From: Mycobacterium sp. 1245111.1
GTDB taxonomy: Bacteria; Actinomycetota; Actinomycetes; Mycobacteriales; Mycobacteriaceae
NCBI RefSeq assembly: GCF_001673405.1
Contig: NZ_LZLV01000004.1
Location: forward strand, 58,101 to 122,100
Length of the DNA: 64,000 bases
Direction: 5' to 3'
Shown here: positions 1-8,080 of the stretch, in pieces
Position numbering within the stretch: position 1 is the stretch's first letter
How the letters are laid out: each line of letters starts with the position of its first letter
Notes under the pieces: model-generated
What the model was told of the DNA's origin: nothing
The model's input: only the letters and a program-made list of their open reading frames with translations
Database searches by the model: none
Program-made: the position numbers and the translations under genes

Positions 1-441
1 GGTCGGGGCGTTGCCGATCGCAACGACTGCGTTGTGCAGCAACGGTTCCCACAGCGACACGGCCGCTGCGGTGCGGGTGGTGTTCCATTGCTTCGCCAGG
101 GCCGGCACGCCGGGTTCGTTCAGAAAGCAGTGCACGTCGTTGCCGGCGGGTAGCCTGCCGGCGGTGATACCGGTGGCGACCATGGTCGCGTCGCACAGGA
201 TGGGCGCGCCGGAACGCAGGGCCGAGCGCGCGGCGGAGACCAACCTGGGGTGGATGACCAAGTCATCCACGAGGTCCGGCTGTCCGGTGCCGTGAATCAT
301 TCGGACAGCGACCTTTTCGGCGTCGGTGGGGATATGTGACAGGTCGGCTTCGCGGCGGATGGTCGCGAAGGAGTCCGCGTAAATCGCGGGGCCGTCGGCG
401 ATGTACTCGTAGCGTCTGGTCGGTCGGCTCGCCTGGGTCAC
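1..441 (-). CDS. cobH: Precorrin-8X methylmutase CobH (partial, C-terminus beyond window)
   Basis: Enzyme of aerobic cobalamin synthesis that moves the C-11 methyl of precorrin-8X to C-12, giving hydrogenobyrinate. Reading the minus strand from GTG at 441-439 gives about 147 residues beginning VTQASRPTRRYEYIADG, with the family stretches AIYADSFATIRREAD, ILCDATMVATGI and VAIGNAPT in the expected order. The GTG overlaps the TGA of cobG (440-438) as GTGA, so the two are translationally coupled. The gene runs off the left edge. In M. tuberculosis cobG and cobH are Rv2064-Rv2065, far from lepA, so their position here behind lppR is a rearrangement relative to that genome. Confidence 0.9.
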   Translation of the reverse strand, partial: MTQASRPTRRYEYIADGPAIYADSFATIRREADLSHIPTDAEKVAVRMIHGTGQPDLVDDLVIHPRLVSAARSALRSGAPILCDATMVATGITAGRLPAGNDVHCFLNEPGVPALAKQWNTTRTAAAVSLWEPLLHNAVVAIGNAPT

Positions 442-1325
442 TCGGATGCCTCCGGGGCGTTCGGGACGAGGACGCCGCGCCACGGCGTAACGACGACATG
501 GTGCACACCGGCCGCGGTTTCGAGTAACGAGCCGACAAGATCAGGGGTCAAGACGCCGTAATCGGCGGGCACGTGAGTACCGCCGGGCACATGTCCGTAC
601 GCCAGCGGCGGCGCCGCAGCGGGGATGCGCGGGTCGGCGGTGACGGGCGGCTGCAGTGGCCGGGCGAGTTCGCGAATGTGCCACGGAGCATCATCGCCCG
701 TTCCCCGAGCGTCGACGAATTGTGCTGCCAACTCGGCCAATTGATCGGCAACCTTATGCAGTGACGTGACGGCGCCCCAATGACCGCCGACGCGCAACTG
801 GACTGCGTCGTCGCCGAGCGCCACGCACCCCAGGTCGGTGCCACGCTTTCCGGCGCCCGTGAGGCGATCGAGTAGATCGCCGCGGCCGTCGTCGAGCGTG
901 AACAGGAAACGCCCCGGTAACTGGCCAAGCCGGTGTTCGGTGCACAGCAGGGTGTCGAGGCGGGTGATTGTCGGGCGCAGATCGGCGCGGCCGCCCGCCA
1001 AGCCGGTCTGCGGTGAAGCGAGCACGTTCCGCACGAGTTCGTGTGTGCGCGTTGGTATCAGGCCGGTGGACTCGATCGCCGTCACGACGTCGTGCGCCAA
1101 CTGAGCGCCATCGCCCGGCAATCCGCGAAGTTGCAGATTCGCTCGGCGAGTCAGGTAAATACCACCGTCGGCGTACGCCTGGCTGACCTCGGACAGGCGC
1201 CGCAGCGCCGTCGTGGGAAGCAGGCCACCCATCAGCCTAATGCGCACCAGCAGACCGTCGTCGGCCTGCCATGGGCGCCACACGCCGGGGCACATATCCG
1301 CCCGACTGCGCGCGTCCGTCGTCAT
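438..1325 (-). CDS. cobG: Precorrin-3B synthase-like CobG
   Basis: Nitrite/sulfite-reductase-fold protein of the aerobic cobalamin pathway (precorrin-3A to precorrin-3B). The 295-residue product starts MTTDARSRADMCPGVW and has the ferredoxin-like half domain (ARRANLQLRG-type stretch), the conserved RNVLASPQTG motif and the FLFTLDDGRGD stretch seen in mycobacterial CobG. Only scattered cysteines are visible, and the clustered C-terminal 4Fe-4S cysteines of longer CobG proteins are not obvious. The ATG (1325-1323) overlaps the lppR stop by one base (TGATG), which fixes the start. A much longer reading frame extends upstream, but it lies antiparallel-frame inside lppR and is not real. Cofactor status and activity are inferred, not seen. 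Confidence 0.85.
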   Translation of the reverse strand: MTTDARSRADMCPGVWRPWQADDGLLVRIRLMGGLLPTTALRRLSEVSQAYADGGIYLTRRANLQLRGLPGDGAQLAHDVVTAIESTGLIPTRTHELVRNVLASPQTGLAGGRADLRPTITRLDTLLCTEHRLGQLPGRFLFTLDDGRGDLLDRLTGAGKRGTDLGCVALGDDAVQLRVGGHWGAVTSLHKVADQLAELAAQFVDARGTGDDAPWHIRELARPLQPPVTADPRIPAAAPPLAYGHVPGGTHVPADYGVLTPDLVGSLLETAAGVHHVVVTPWRGVLVPNAPEASE

Positions 1326-2083
1326 CAGCTGAGCTCGCTGACCTTGTCCATCATCGCCTGGGCGACGTCGATGGCGCTGGTGTCCGGGCTTGCCGATCCG
1401 GGGTCTGACGGTCGCCGGTCGCCGAAGAAAACGATCTCCACCTCCACGATGCAGTTCATTCGAACACCGACGGCCCGAGCCTGTGGCGTAGGCTGCAGCG
1501 CCGGCATGTTGGGCAGCGTCGAGGTTGCCGTATTCGTAGCTGCGACAACGGAATCGGTGACTCGAATGTCGTCGATCACCGTCGACGTGTCGATGGGGCC
1601 GGCTTTTTCGTCCGTAGTCTGGCCTTTGCATTGCTGCCACTGGTCGGGGAACTTTGCGAAAAGCGCCCGCGCCTCTGCCGCCGAAGGCAGCGTCACGACG
1701 CCCTGCATCACGCTGATCACCTGAGCCGGGTCGCCGTCGTTCCACCACGACACCGACGCCACGGTTTGGGCATTCGCCGGGCCGTAGACGCTCTTTTGCA
1801 GCATCGTCGTCACCTCGAGGCAATCGGCCGACTCCGGCGGCGCCTCGCGCTGGTCGAGGACATCGGCGCCACCGAACTTGGCGGGCGCACGGGCGACGAA
1901 CGGCTGCCCGAGCATCTTCGACAGCGTTCTGCCGTCGAGCAACACCTTCTTGACGACAAGGCCGCTGAGCGGCCTGGGCTTCAGGTTTGGCGCGGGCTTC
2001 GCCGTGCCGTCGATGACCGGACCACATCCCACGGCGACAGCGGAAGCCACCGCACACACCGTCGCGAGTCCGACTATCCGCAT
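1325..2083 (-). CDS. lppR: Lipoprotein LppR, PknH-like extracellular domain
   Basis: Predicted exported lipoprotein of 252 residues. The N-terminus is a short hydrophobic signal (MRIVGLATVCAVASAVAVGC) ending in a lipobox-like AVGC with Cys20 as likely lipidation site. The mature part resembles the PknH-like extracellular sensor domain of mycobacterial lipoproteins, with paired cysteines (ADCLEV, QQCKGQ, MNCIVEV) that could form disulfides, and the VSWWNDGDPA stretch. The start lies two bases after the lepA stop, so it is probably cotranscribed with lepA, as in M. tuberculosis (Rv2403c-Rv2404c). Function is unknown. Confidence 0.88.
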   Translation of the reverse strand: MRIVGLATVCAVASAVAVGCGPVIDGTAKPAPNLKPRPLSGLVVKKVLLDGRTLSKMLGQPFVARAPAKFGGADVLDQREAPPESADCLEVTTMLQKSVYGPANAQTVASVSWWNDGDPAQVISVMQGVVTLPSAAEARALFAKFPDQWQQCKGQTTDEKAGPIDTSTVIDDIRVTDSVVAATNTATSTLPNMPALQPTPQARAVGVRMNCIVEVEIVFFGDRRPSDPGSASPDTSAIDVAQAMMDKVSELS

Positions 2084-2085
2084 GG

Positions 2086-3930
2086 CTACTTCTTTGTGCC
2101 TTTGTCCCCCGCGGCGTCCGTCGACAACGCGGCGACGAACGCCTCCTGCGGCACGTCGACCCGACCGATGGTCTTCATCCGCTTCTTGCCTTCCTTCTGC
2201 TTTTCCAGCAGTTTGCGCTTACGGGTGATGTCACCGCCGTAGCACTTGGACAGCACGTCCTTGCGGATCGCGCGAATGTTCTCGCGGGCAATGATTTTCG
2301 ACCCGATGGCGGCCTGGACCGGCACCTCGAACTGCTGGCGCGGGATGAGCTCCTTGAGCCGCGTGGTCATCTTGTTGCCGTAGGCGGCGGCGCCATCCTT
2401 GTGCACGATCGCACTGAACGCATCGACGGCCTCACCCTGCAGCAGGATGTCGACCTTGACCAGCGAAGCCTCCTGTTCACCCGCTTCTTCGTAGTCGAGG
2501 CTGGCGTAGCCACGGGTGCGCGATTTCAGCGAGTCGAAGAAGTCGAAGATGATCTCGCCCAGCGGCATCGTGTAGCGCAGCTCGACCCGCTCGGGCGAGA
2601 GGTAGTCCATACCGCCGAGTTCACCACGGCGAGACTGGCAGAGTTCCATGATCGTGCCGATGAACTCGCTCGGCGCGATCACCGTCGTCTTCACCACCGG
2701 TTCGTAGACGGTGCGCACCTTGCCTTCTGGCCAGTCCGACGGGTTGGTGACGATGACTTCGGAGTTGTCCTCTTTCACCACGCGGTAGACGACGTTCGGC
2801 GACGTAGAGATGAGGTCGAGGTCGAATTCGCGTTCCAGACGCTCGCGGGTGATTTCCATGTGCAGCAGCCCGAGGAATCCACACCGGTACCCGAAGCCAA
2901 GCGCCACCGAGGTTTCCGGCTCGTAGGTCAGCGCGGCGTCGTTGAGTTGCAGCTTGTCCAGCGCGTCGCGCAGATCCGGATAGTCCGATCCGTCCACGGG
3001 ATACAGCCCCGAGTACACCATCGGCTTGGGTTCGCGATAGCCGGTCAGCGCCTCCTTGGCGCCGTTCTTCGCGGTGGTGACGGTGTCACCGACCTTCGAC
3101 TGGCGGACGTCTTTCACACCGGTGATGAGGTAGCCGACCTCGCCGACCCCAAGTCCCGCCGAGGCTTTCGGCTCCGGTGAGACGATGCCGACCTCGAGCA
3201 GTTCGTGGGTCGCGCCGGTGGACATCATCTGAATGCGCTCACGCGGGACGATTTTGCCGTCGACCACCCGAACGTAGGTGACCACGCCGCGGTAGATGTC
3301 GTAGACCGAGTCGAAAATCATTGCGCGCGTTGGGGCGTCGGCTTCGCCGGTAGGCGGCGGCACCTCCCGCACCACGTGGTCGAGCAGCTCGGCCACGCCC
3401 TCGCCCGTCTTGCCAGAGACCCTTAAGACATCAGTGGGTTCGCAGCCGATGATGTGAGCGATCTCGCCGGCGTAGCGCTCCGGGTCGGCGGCGGGCAAGT
3501 CGATCTTGTTGAGCACCGGGATGATGTGCAGGTCGCGGTCGAGCGCCAGATACAGGTTGGCCAGCGTCTGGGCTTCGATGCCCTGGGCGGCGTCGACCAG
3601 CAGCACCGCGCCCTCACAGGCCTCCAGCGCACGGGACACCTCGTAGGTGAAGTCGACGTGACCGGGGGTGTCGATCAGGTGCAGGACATGATCGACGCCG
3701 TCGACCTGCCACGGCAGGCGGACGTTCTGCGCCTTGATCGTGATGCCGCGCTCGCGCTCGATGTCCATCCGGTCGAGGTATTGCGCGCGCATCGACCGCT
3801 CGTCGACGACGCCGGTGAGCTGCAGCATCCGGTCGGCCAGCGTGGACTTGCCGTGGTCGATGTGGGCGATGATGCAGAAGTTCCGAATCTTCGCCGGCGC
3901 GGTGAAGGTCTGGTCGGCGAAACTGCTGAT
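2086..3930 (-). CDS. lepA: Elongation factor 4 LepA, probable non-canonical ATC start
   Basis: Ribosome-associated translational GTPase (EF4), cytoplasmic and membrane-associated. From the ATC at 3930-3928 the product has 614 residues: G1 AHIDHGKST at 22-30, switch I ending [12 protein letters not shown]3 DTPGH at 87-91, NKID, then EF-G-like domains and the lysine-rich LepA C-terminal domain ([19 protein letters not shown]). No ATG, GTG or TTG exists between the in-frame TAA (3957-3955) and the P-loop; the first ATG is codon 35, after the P-loop. An AGGAG Shine-Dalgarno at 3941-3937 lies six bases before ATC, making ATC the best start (ATT at 3936 is closer than usual). Alternatively, an upstream frameshift could join a different N-terminus. 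Confidence 0.92.
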   Translation of the reverse strand: MSSFADQTFTAPAKIRNFCIIAHIDHGKSTLADRMLQLTGVVDERSMRAQYLDRMDIERERGITIKAQNVRLPWQVDGVDHVLHLIDTPGHVDFTYEVSRALEACEGAVLLVDAAQGIEAQTLANLYLALDRDLHIIPVLNKIDLPAADPERYAGEIAHIIGCEPTDVLRVSGKTGEGVAELLDHVVREVPPPTGEADAPTRAMIFDSVYDIYRGVVTYVRVVDGKIVPRERIQMMSTGATHELLEVGIVSPEPKASAGLGVGEVGYLITGVKDVRQSKVGDTVTTAKNGAKEALTGYREPKPMVYSGLYPVDGSDYPDLRDALDKLQLNDAALTYEPETSVALGFGYRCGFLGLLHMEITRERLEREFDLDLISTSPNVVYRVVKEDNSEVIVTNPSDWPEGKVRTVYEPVVKTTVIAPSEFIGTIMELCQSRRGELGGMDYLSPERVELRYTMPLGEIIFDFFDSLKSRTRGYASLDYEEAGEQEASLVKVDILLQGEAVDAFSAIVHKDGAAAYGNKMTTRLKELIPRQQFEVPVQAAIGSKIIARENIRAIRKDVLSKCYGGDITRKRKLLEKQKEGKKRMKTIGRVDVPQEAFVAALSTDAAGDKGTKK

Positions 3931-4022
3931 GGGAATCTCCTGGTGAAGCCGGGCTTAGGCGCTACCAGCGTATCCAGCCGGGTGCGGTCCGGCACAATCG
4001 CGGCACGGTTCGGCAAAACGAA

Positions 4023-4047
4023 ACCCCCGGAGTCGCCCCCCGGGGGT
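4023..4047 (-). terminator. Intrinsic terminator of the 4065-5111 gene
   Basis: An 8-bp GC stem (ACCCCCGG 4023-4030 paired with CCGGGGGT 4040-4047) lies 18 bases after the minus-strand stop at 4065. In transcript sense it is followed by TTTCGTTTT. The same design occurs after the paralogous gene at 5522. Confidence 0.85.
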
Positions 4048-4064
4048 CCGTTGTCGTGCGGGTG

Positions 4065-5111
4065 CTACATGGTCGGCATCAAGGCACTGAAGTCGAAGTA
4101 TCCCAGGATGTCGCTGAACCCGAGCTGCAAGAAGTCGGTGATCGCCGAACTGACGCCGCCTTCCAGGAATTCGACGTGCGGCCCGAAGATGTCGCCGGCG
4201 TCGATCAGGTCACCGCCGTTCAGCAATGCGAACAGGCCGACGTTGTACGCGTTGGCGAACTCCGTCAGCGCACCGTTGAATACGTCGTAGGAGCCAATCG
4301 GCCCGTCGGTGACGTTGTCCGGGTTGAAGCCGAACACGAGGGTGTTGAAGAAGTCGGTGGTGTCGGCAGTGGCAATGGTGTCCCATGGGAGAGCGCCGGT
4401 GCCGTCGATGACCTTGTCGGAGAGCCCGGCGGCGTCGGCAATCGAGCCGAAGACACCGTTGAGCCCCTCGATCTCGGCGGTGAACGTGGAGCTGAGGTCG
4501 ACGGGGTCAGCTGCGCCGGGCATGGCATCGCCCAACGGGACCTGGAGGAAGGACAGATCCTGCTGGAAGTAGCCGGACAGGTCGTCGATACCCCGGTCGT
4601 AGAACCAAATGGCAGGGTTCTCCGAAGCCAAGGCGGCAGCAACATTGCCGTCCGAGCCGATGAAAATGTCGGCCGGCGCCACGTCGTTCGGGTTGAGCAG
4701 CCCGTATAACGTGGCGTTGTACGAATCGGCGAATTGGATTGCCGCGCCGTTGAGCACGTTGTAGGCGCCGGACTGACTTGAGATTCCGGCCTCGATGGGA
4801 TCGACCCCGTAGAGGTAATATTCCAGGCCGGTCAGTTGAGCAGCGTCCGCCGGGTCGACCAATTTCGGCGCAAATTCCGCTACGTCGCTCGGATTGATCG
4901 CAAGGAATCCGCCATAGGTGTCGTACGCGGAGTCCGGAACTCCGGTGAGCTGCGCTCCGAATTCGAAAAGCGAATTCAGCGTCGAAATCTGGCTGGCGTT
5001 GATGCTGTCGAAGTCGATGAGATCAGTCGGCGCCGCAGATGCCAGCGGCGCGAAGGCCACTGCCGCTCCGGTCGCGAAGCCGGCCACCACACCGAGTTTG
5101 CGAGTCTCCAT
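4065..5111 (-). CDS. Secreted protein of unknown function, paralogue of 5522-6541
   Basis: A 348-residue exported protein. It begins METRKLGVVAGFATGAAVAFAPLASA, a clear Sec signal peptide with AXA cleavage (ASA-AP). The mature protein is acidic, poor in Lys/Arg and low in cysteine. It contains two related blocks, one with AYNVLNGAAIQFADSYNATL ... DLSGYF and one with SYDVFNGALTEFANAYNVGL ... DILGYF, suggesting an internal duplication. It is paralogous to the next upstream gene over its whole length. No enzymatic motif was recognised. A strong terminator follows, and the upstream region shares a box with the paralogue, so each gene looks like an independently transcribed unit. Role unknown; location cell envelope or outside. 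Confidence 0.85.
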   Translation of the reverse strand: METRKLGVVAGFATGAAVAFAPLASAAPTDLIDFDSINASQISTLNSLFEFGAQLTGVPDSAYDTYGGFLAINPSDVAEFAPKLVDPADAAQLTGLEYYLYGVDPIEAGISSQSGAYNVLNGAAIQFADSYNATLYGLLNPNDVAPADIFIGSDGNVAAALASENPAIWFYDRGIDDLSGYFQQDLSFLQVPLGDAMPGAADPVDLSSTFTAEIEGLNGVFGSIADAAGLSDKVIDGTGALPWDTIATADTTDFFNTLVFGFNPDNVTDGPIGSYDVFNGALTEFANAYNVGLFALLNGGDLIDAGDIFGPHVEFLEGGVSSAITDFLQLGFSDILGYFDFSALMPTM

Positions 5112-5479
5112 GCTGTCTGCCTTTCAACGAAGCCCGCCGGCGGTTCGGGACTGTACCACCGGAGGTTTCCGACCACAGGCTGCCGACGCCTGTCTCATCT
5201 TTGGAAACCTGAGATGAAAATAGCAATTCACCATGCCCGTTGAAAGGGTTTTTCTGAGTATTTTTTAGTATGGCTGCAAGCCATTCTTTTGAACTTCCAA
5301 AATGGCTCACGCTGATTAATAAATCAGTCTAAATATTATTGCTATGTGCTCCATTTAATTTACAAATGTGCGATTAGTTTGAGTTCAATAAAGGCACAAG
5401 TAAAACGTACAACGGCCTCGCGACGCCCTGGGTGTATCGACCCGCAGCACGGTTGCGGGGCGTTCCGTCCCAAAACGAA
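5112..5479. promoter_or_regulatory. AT-rich upstream region with two hairpins
   Basis: No gene is supported here. The part at about 5215-5430 is strikingly AT-rich for this genome. It holds a perfect inverted repeat ATGGCT-gca-AGCCAT (5270-5284), another ATGGCT at 5302-5307, and CTGATT-aata-AATCAG (5312-5327). Nearer the minus-strand gene, TCTCAGGTTTCC (5214-5203 read on minus) is shared with the paralogue's leader at the same distance from the start codon. The ribosome site before 5111 reads TTGAAAGGC. Confidence 0.55.
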
Positions 5480-5503
5480 ACCCCCGGAGTTGCCTCCGGG
5501 GGT
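5480..5503 (-). terminator. Intrinsic terminator of the 5522-6541 gene
   Basis: A perfect 10-bp stem, ACCCCCGGAG (5480-5489) with CTCCGGGGGT (5494-5503), has a four-base loop and TTTCGTTTTG following in minus-strand sense. It lies 18 bases after the stop codon and is nearly identical in sequence and spacing to the terminator at 4023-4047. Confidence 0.9.
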
Positions 5504-5521
5504 CCGTTGTGGAGCGTGGAA

Positions 5522-6541
5522 CTACGGGATCATCGACGACGCGGCCGCCGGGAGGAAGTACCCGAGCAGGTCGTTGAAGCCGAGCTGGAGGTATTCGCCA
5601 ATGGCTGTGCTGACACCATCGCCCAGGTAATCGGTCGGTCCGAACAAGTCGGCAGCGGGGAGGATGTCACCGCCATTCAACAGCGCGAACAGCCCGACGT
5701 TCGATGCGTTGAAGAACTCCGTCAGCGCGCCGTTGAACACGTCGTAAGAACCCGGGTCGCCGCTGGGGTCTGCCGCCCCGAATACGAGGGCGTTGAAGGC
5801 CGCATTGGTGTCCGCCGTGTCGATGGTGTCGAACGGGAGCGGGCCGCTGCCCTGGATGATGTCGGTGGAGGGAATCCCCGCCGAGGCAACATCCGAGGCG
5901 AACAGGCCGTTCAGCGATTCGACCTCGCTGGTCAGGACGGGGGTGATGTCGATAACGGCGGCGGGGTCTGCCGCAGCCGTCGACGCCGCCTCCGACGGGA
6001 AGATCCCGAAGTAGCCCTCCAGGTCGCCCAGTCCGAAGTTGAAGAAGTACTGGGCGGCGTCCGTAGCAGTGGCCAAGCCCTGAGCGTGGTCGATCGAGGT
6101 CGCCGAGCCGATGAAGTCGGCGTCGTTGGGATCGATAGCACCGTTGTTGAGCGATGCGTAAAGCAAGACGTTGTAGGCGTCGTCGAACTTGCCCAGCGCA
6201 CCGTTGAAGAGGTTGTAGGAACCGGGGTCATCGGCGAGGCCGGCCTTAACCGGGTCCACCCCGTAGATCAGGTAGTCGAACGGAGTCGTTCCATTGCCCT
6301 GGACGGTATCTACCGCCGACGGAAGGATGGTGTCGAATGGGTTGGCAGCCGTCCCGTGGACGATGTCAGCGGTGGGAACACCTGTGAGGAGCGAGTCGAA
6401 GTCGAACATTGCGTTCATCGACGCAATCTCACTGCTGACGGTAGAGGTGATTTCGACTGGGTCCGCGGACGCGAACGGTGCGAACGCGAGTGCCGCTCCG
6501 GTGGCGAAGCCAGCGGCAGCCGCGACTTTACGAATGTGCAT
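5522..6541 (-). CDS. Secreted protein of unknown function, paralogue of 4065-5111
   Basis: A 339-residue exported protein starting MHIRKVAAAAGFATGAALAFAPFASA, a signal peptide nearly the same as its neighbour's. The start ATG (6541-6539) is preceded by TTGAAAGGCGCACC, matching the neighbour's TTGAAAGGC site, so the longer frame beginning at 6613 is not used. The mature chain is acidic and contains two related blocks: SYNLFNGALGKFDDAYNVLL ... DLEGYF, and SYDVFNGALTEFFNASNVGL ... DLLGYF. No known catalytic motif is visible. Arrangement, leader and terminator all point to a recent tandem duplication. Function unknown. Confidence 0.85.
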   Translation of the reverse strand: MHIRKVAAAAGFATGAALAFAPFASADPVEITSTVSSEIASMNAMFDFDSLLTGVPTADIVHGTAANPFDTILPSAVDTVQGNGTTPFDYLIYGVDPVKAGLADDPGSYNLFNGALGKFDDAYNVLLYASLNNGAIDPNDADFIGSATSIDHAQGLATATDAAQYFFNFGLGDLEGYFGIFPSEAASTAAADPAAVIDITPVLTSEVESLNGLFASDVASAGIPSTDIIQGSGPLPFDTIDTADTNAAFNALVFGAADPSGDPGSYDVFNGALTEFFNASNVGLFALLNGGDILPAADLFGPTDYLGDGVSTAIGEYLQLGFNDLLGYFLPAAASSMIP

Positions 6542-6967
6542 TGGTGCGCCTTTCAAAGATTTCCACCGACAGTCCGGGCGTAACGTCGGAGGTCCCCCCA
6601 GCACCCCTAGCAAGAAGCCTGACCCAGCTGGCGGGAACCTGAGAAGAACTTAACAATCTTGTGTGTGATTTAGAAGCTTTTGCGAGGAATTGATCGAGAA
6701 TTCCGCCGTTCGGACGACGTATCCGATGTGACACCTAGTGATCTCTGTTCCGGAAACGTGCTTGTCGCGGGGGGCAGATGGTGCGAAACAACGCGGTCAG
6801 CGGCGTGTGGATCACAGCGGTCCCGGCCATCAAGCTGAGAACTAGGTGTGCGTCCGGATCTCGTAAGCTGAGAACTCCCGTAACGAAGTCATACAAGCGA
6901 CGCCTCTCGTAGGCGTCCGGCCAACGCGTGCGAGCGCGACCGCGACGTCCACACCTAAACTGCGAAC
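6542..6967. promoter_or_regulatory. Divergent intergenic region with a TCTCAG box and a 12-bp direct repeat
   Basis: No convincing gene. For the minus-strand gene, TCTCAGGTTCCC (6644-6633 read on minus) sits 100 bases from the start codon, exactly as in its paralogue. Farther out, AAGCTGAGAACT occurs twice, at 6832-6843 and 6865-6876, 33 bases apart start to start, about three helical turns. On the minus strand this is AGTTCTCAGCTT, giving three TCTCAG cores in the region. An 80-codon frame on minus (6735-6977) has no recognisable product. Confidence 0.5.
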
Positions 6968-7546
6968 ATGCCGTCACAGTGGAGAACGTTCCAGCGGCTG
7001 GCTGAGCATTTGGTGTTCAACGAGGCGCCGAAATTGATTCGGCAGCTGCAGCATTCGCCGGCCGTCCAGCGAGGTATCAAGATCGGTCTGGATGCGCTCG
7101 CGGGCACTACCGCCGAAGCACCAGCCGAGATCACCTCCGGTCGCCCGGTGACCAGGAACAGCGCACCCACTGCACATCGGGCCCGCAGAATCGTGTACTC
7201 CCCCGACCTCGACGGCCGCGCCGATCCCGGCGAGGTCGTCTGGACGTGGGTGACTTATGAGGAAGACCCGACCCGCGGCAAGGACCGGCCTGTGCTGGTC
7301 GTCGGTCGCGACCACACCACGCTGCTCGGCTTGATGATGTCGAGCCAAGAAAGCCATGCCACCGATCGGTGTTGGGTGGGTATCGGCAGCGGCAGTTGGG
7401 ACGACGAAGGCCGGCCCAGTTGGGTACGCCTGGATCGCGTGTTGGACGTCCCCGAGGAGAGCATCCGGCGCGAGGGCGCGATTCTGGACCGTGCGATTTT
7501 CGATCAGGTCGCGGCACGTCTGCGCCGCGACTACTCGTGGAGCTGA
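6968..7546 (+). CDS. PemK/MazF-like family protein (Rv2405 homologue)
   Basis: A 192-residue cytoplasmic protein. The C-terminal half resembles the PemK/MazF fold: PGEVVWTWVTYEED ... KDRPVLVVGRD corresponds to the family's GDVVLVDL ... RRPVLVV pattern, and a second conserved block ends the chain (WVRLDRVLDVPEES). The N-terminal ~80 residues are a helical extension (MPSQWRTFQRLAEHLVFNE) not present in classical toxins. No antitoxin-like small gene is adjacent, so a free-standing role rather than a standard toxin-antitoxin pair is likely. The position beside the CBS gene matches Rv2405-Rv2406c of M. tuberculosis. RNase activity is not established by the sequence. Confidence 0.8.
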   Translation: MPSQWRTFQRLAEHLVFNEAPKLIRQLQHSPAVQRGIKIGLDALAGTTAEAPAEITSGRPVTRNSAPTAHRARRIVYSPDLDGRADPGEVVWTWVTYEEDPTRGKDRPVLVVGRDHTTLLGLMMSSQESHATDRCWVGIGSGSWDDEGRPSWVRLDRVLDVPEESIRREGAILDRAIFDQVAARLRRDYSWS

Positions 7547-7555
7547 GCGGCGGCG

Positions 7556-7984
7556 TCAGCCCTGAGTGATGTAGGACTGCAGCTGCTCGTGCTCGCTTTC
7601 CAGCTCTTCCATCCGTGTCTTCACGACGTCGCCGATGCTCACGATGCCGATCAAGTTCCCGTCCTCGAGCACCGGCACATGCCGCACCCGGTGCTCGGTC
7701 ATCAGCAACGTGAGACTGTCGACAGTGTCCGACTTGCTACAGGTCGACACCATCGACGTCATGATCTTCTCGACCGGCTGGGACAACAGCGACGCGCCAT
7801 GGGCGTGCAGCTGGCGCACTACGTCGCGCTCGGAGACGATGCCTTTGAGGCCATCGGGCCCGGCTACCACCATCGCGCCGATGTTGTGCTCGGCGAGCCC
7901 GGCGAGCAACTCGGCCACCGTCGCCTGCGGGTTGATCGTCACCACCGCGTCGCCTTTGCCGCGCAACACATCTGCTATCCGCAT
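7556..7984 (-). CDS. CBS-pair domain protein (Rv2406c homologue)
   Basis: A 142-residue cytoplasmic protein made almost entirely of two CBS motifs. The first covers roughly residues 5-60, ending GLKGIVSERDVVRQL. The second covers roughly 72-130, with HRVRHVPVLEDGNLIGIVSIGDVVK. A glutamate-rich tail (MEELESEHEQLQSY) follows. Such stand-alone CBS pairs bind adenine nucleotides and act as energy or redox sensors, but the ligand cannot be read from the sequence. It is convergent with the PemK-like gene, with only nine bases between the stops. Confidence 0.88.
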   Translation of the reverse strand: MRIADVLRGKGDAVVTINPQATVAELLAGLAEHNIGAMVVAGPDGLKGIVSERDVVRQLHAHGASLLSQPVEKIMTSMVSTCSKSDTVDSLTLLMTEHRVRHVPVLEDGNLIGIVSIGDVVKTRMEELESEHEQLQSYITQG

Positions 7985-8080
7985 CGAGCCTCCCCGTCGA
8001 GTGTGACCAGCTTCACATCAAGGCTACGACGAGATCGGCCGGCGTGTAAGTAGCTGGACGAAATGCGCGAAACGGCCAGG

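Noticed and set aside
1326..2057. N-terminal extension of the cobG frame to 539 residues
   Set aside because: Overlaps lppR in a different frame, is Arg/Gly-rich, and cobG has a good TGATG-coupled start at 1325.
5432..6583. Long plus-strand open frame (383 codons) opposite the secreted protein
   Set aside because: Antisense shadow of a GC-rich gene; sequence is Arg/Val/Glu low-complexity without signals, and the minus-strand product has a clear signal peptide.
6735..6977. 80-codon minus-strand frame in the intergenic region
   Set aside because: No ribosome site or recognisable domain; overlaps the start of the PemK-like gene and the direct repeats.
6968..7984. Toxin-antitoxin pair made of the PemK-like and CBS genes
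   Set aside because: The genes are convergent, the partner is a CBS protein rather than an antitoxin, and no small upstream antitoxin gene is visible.
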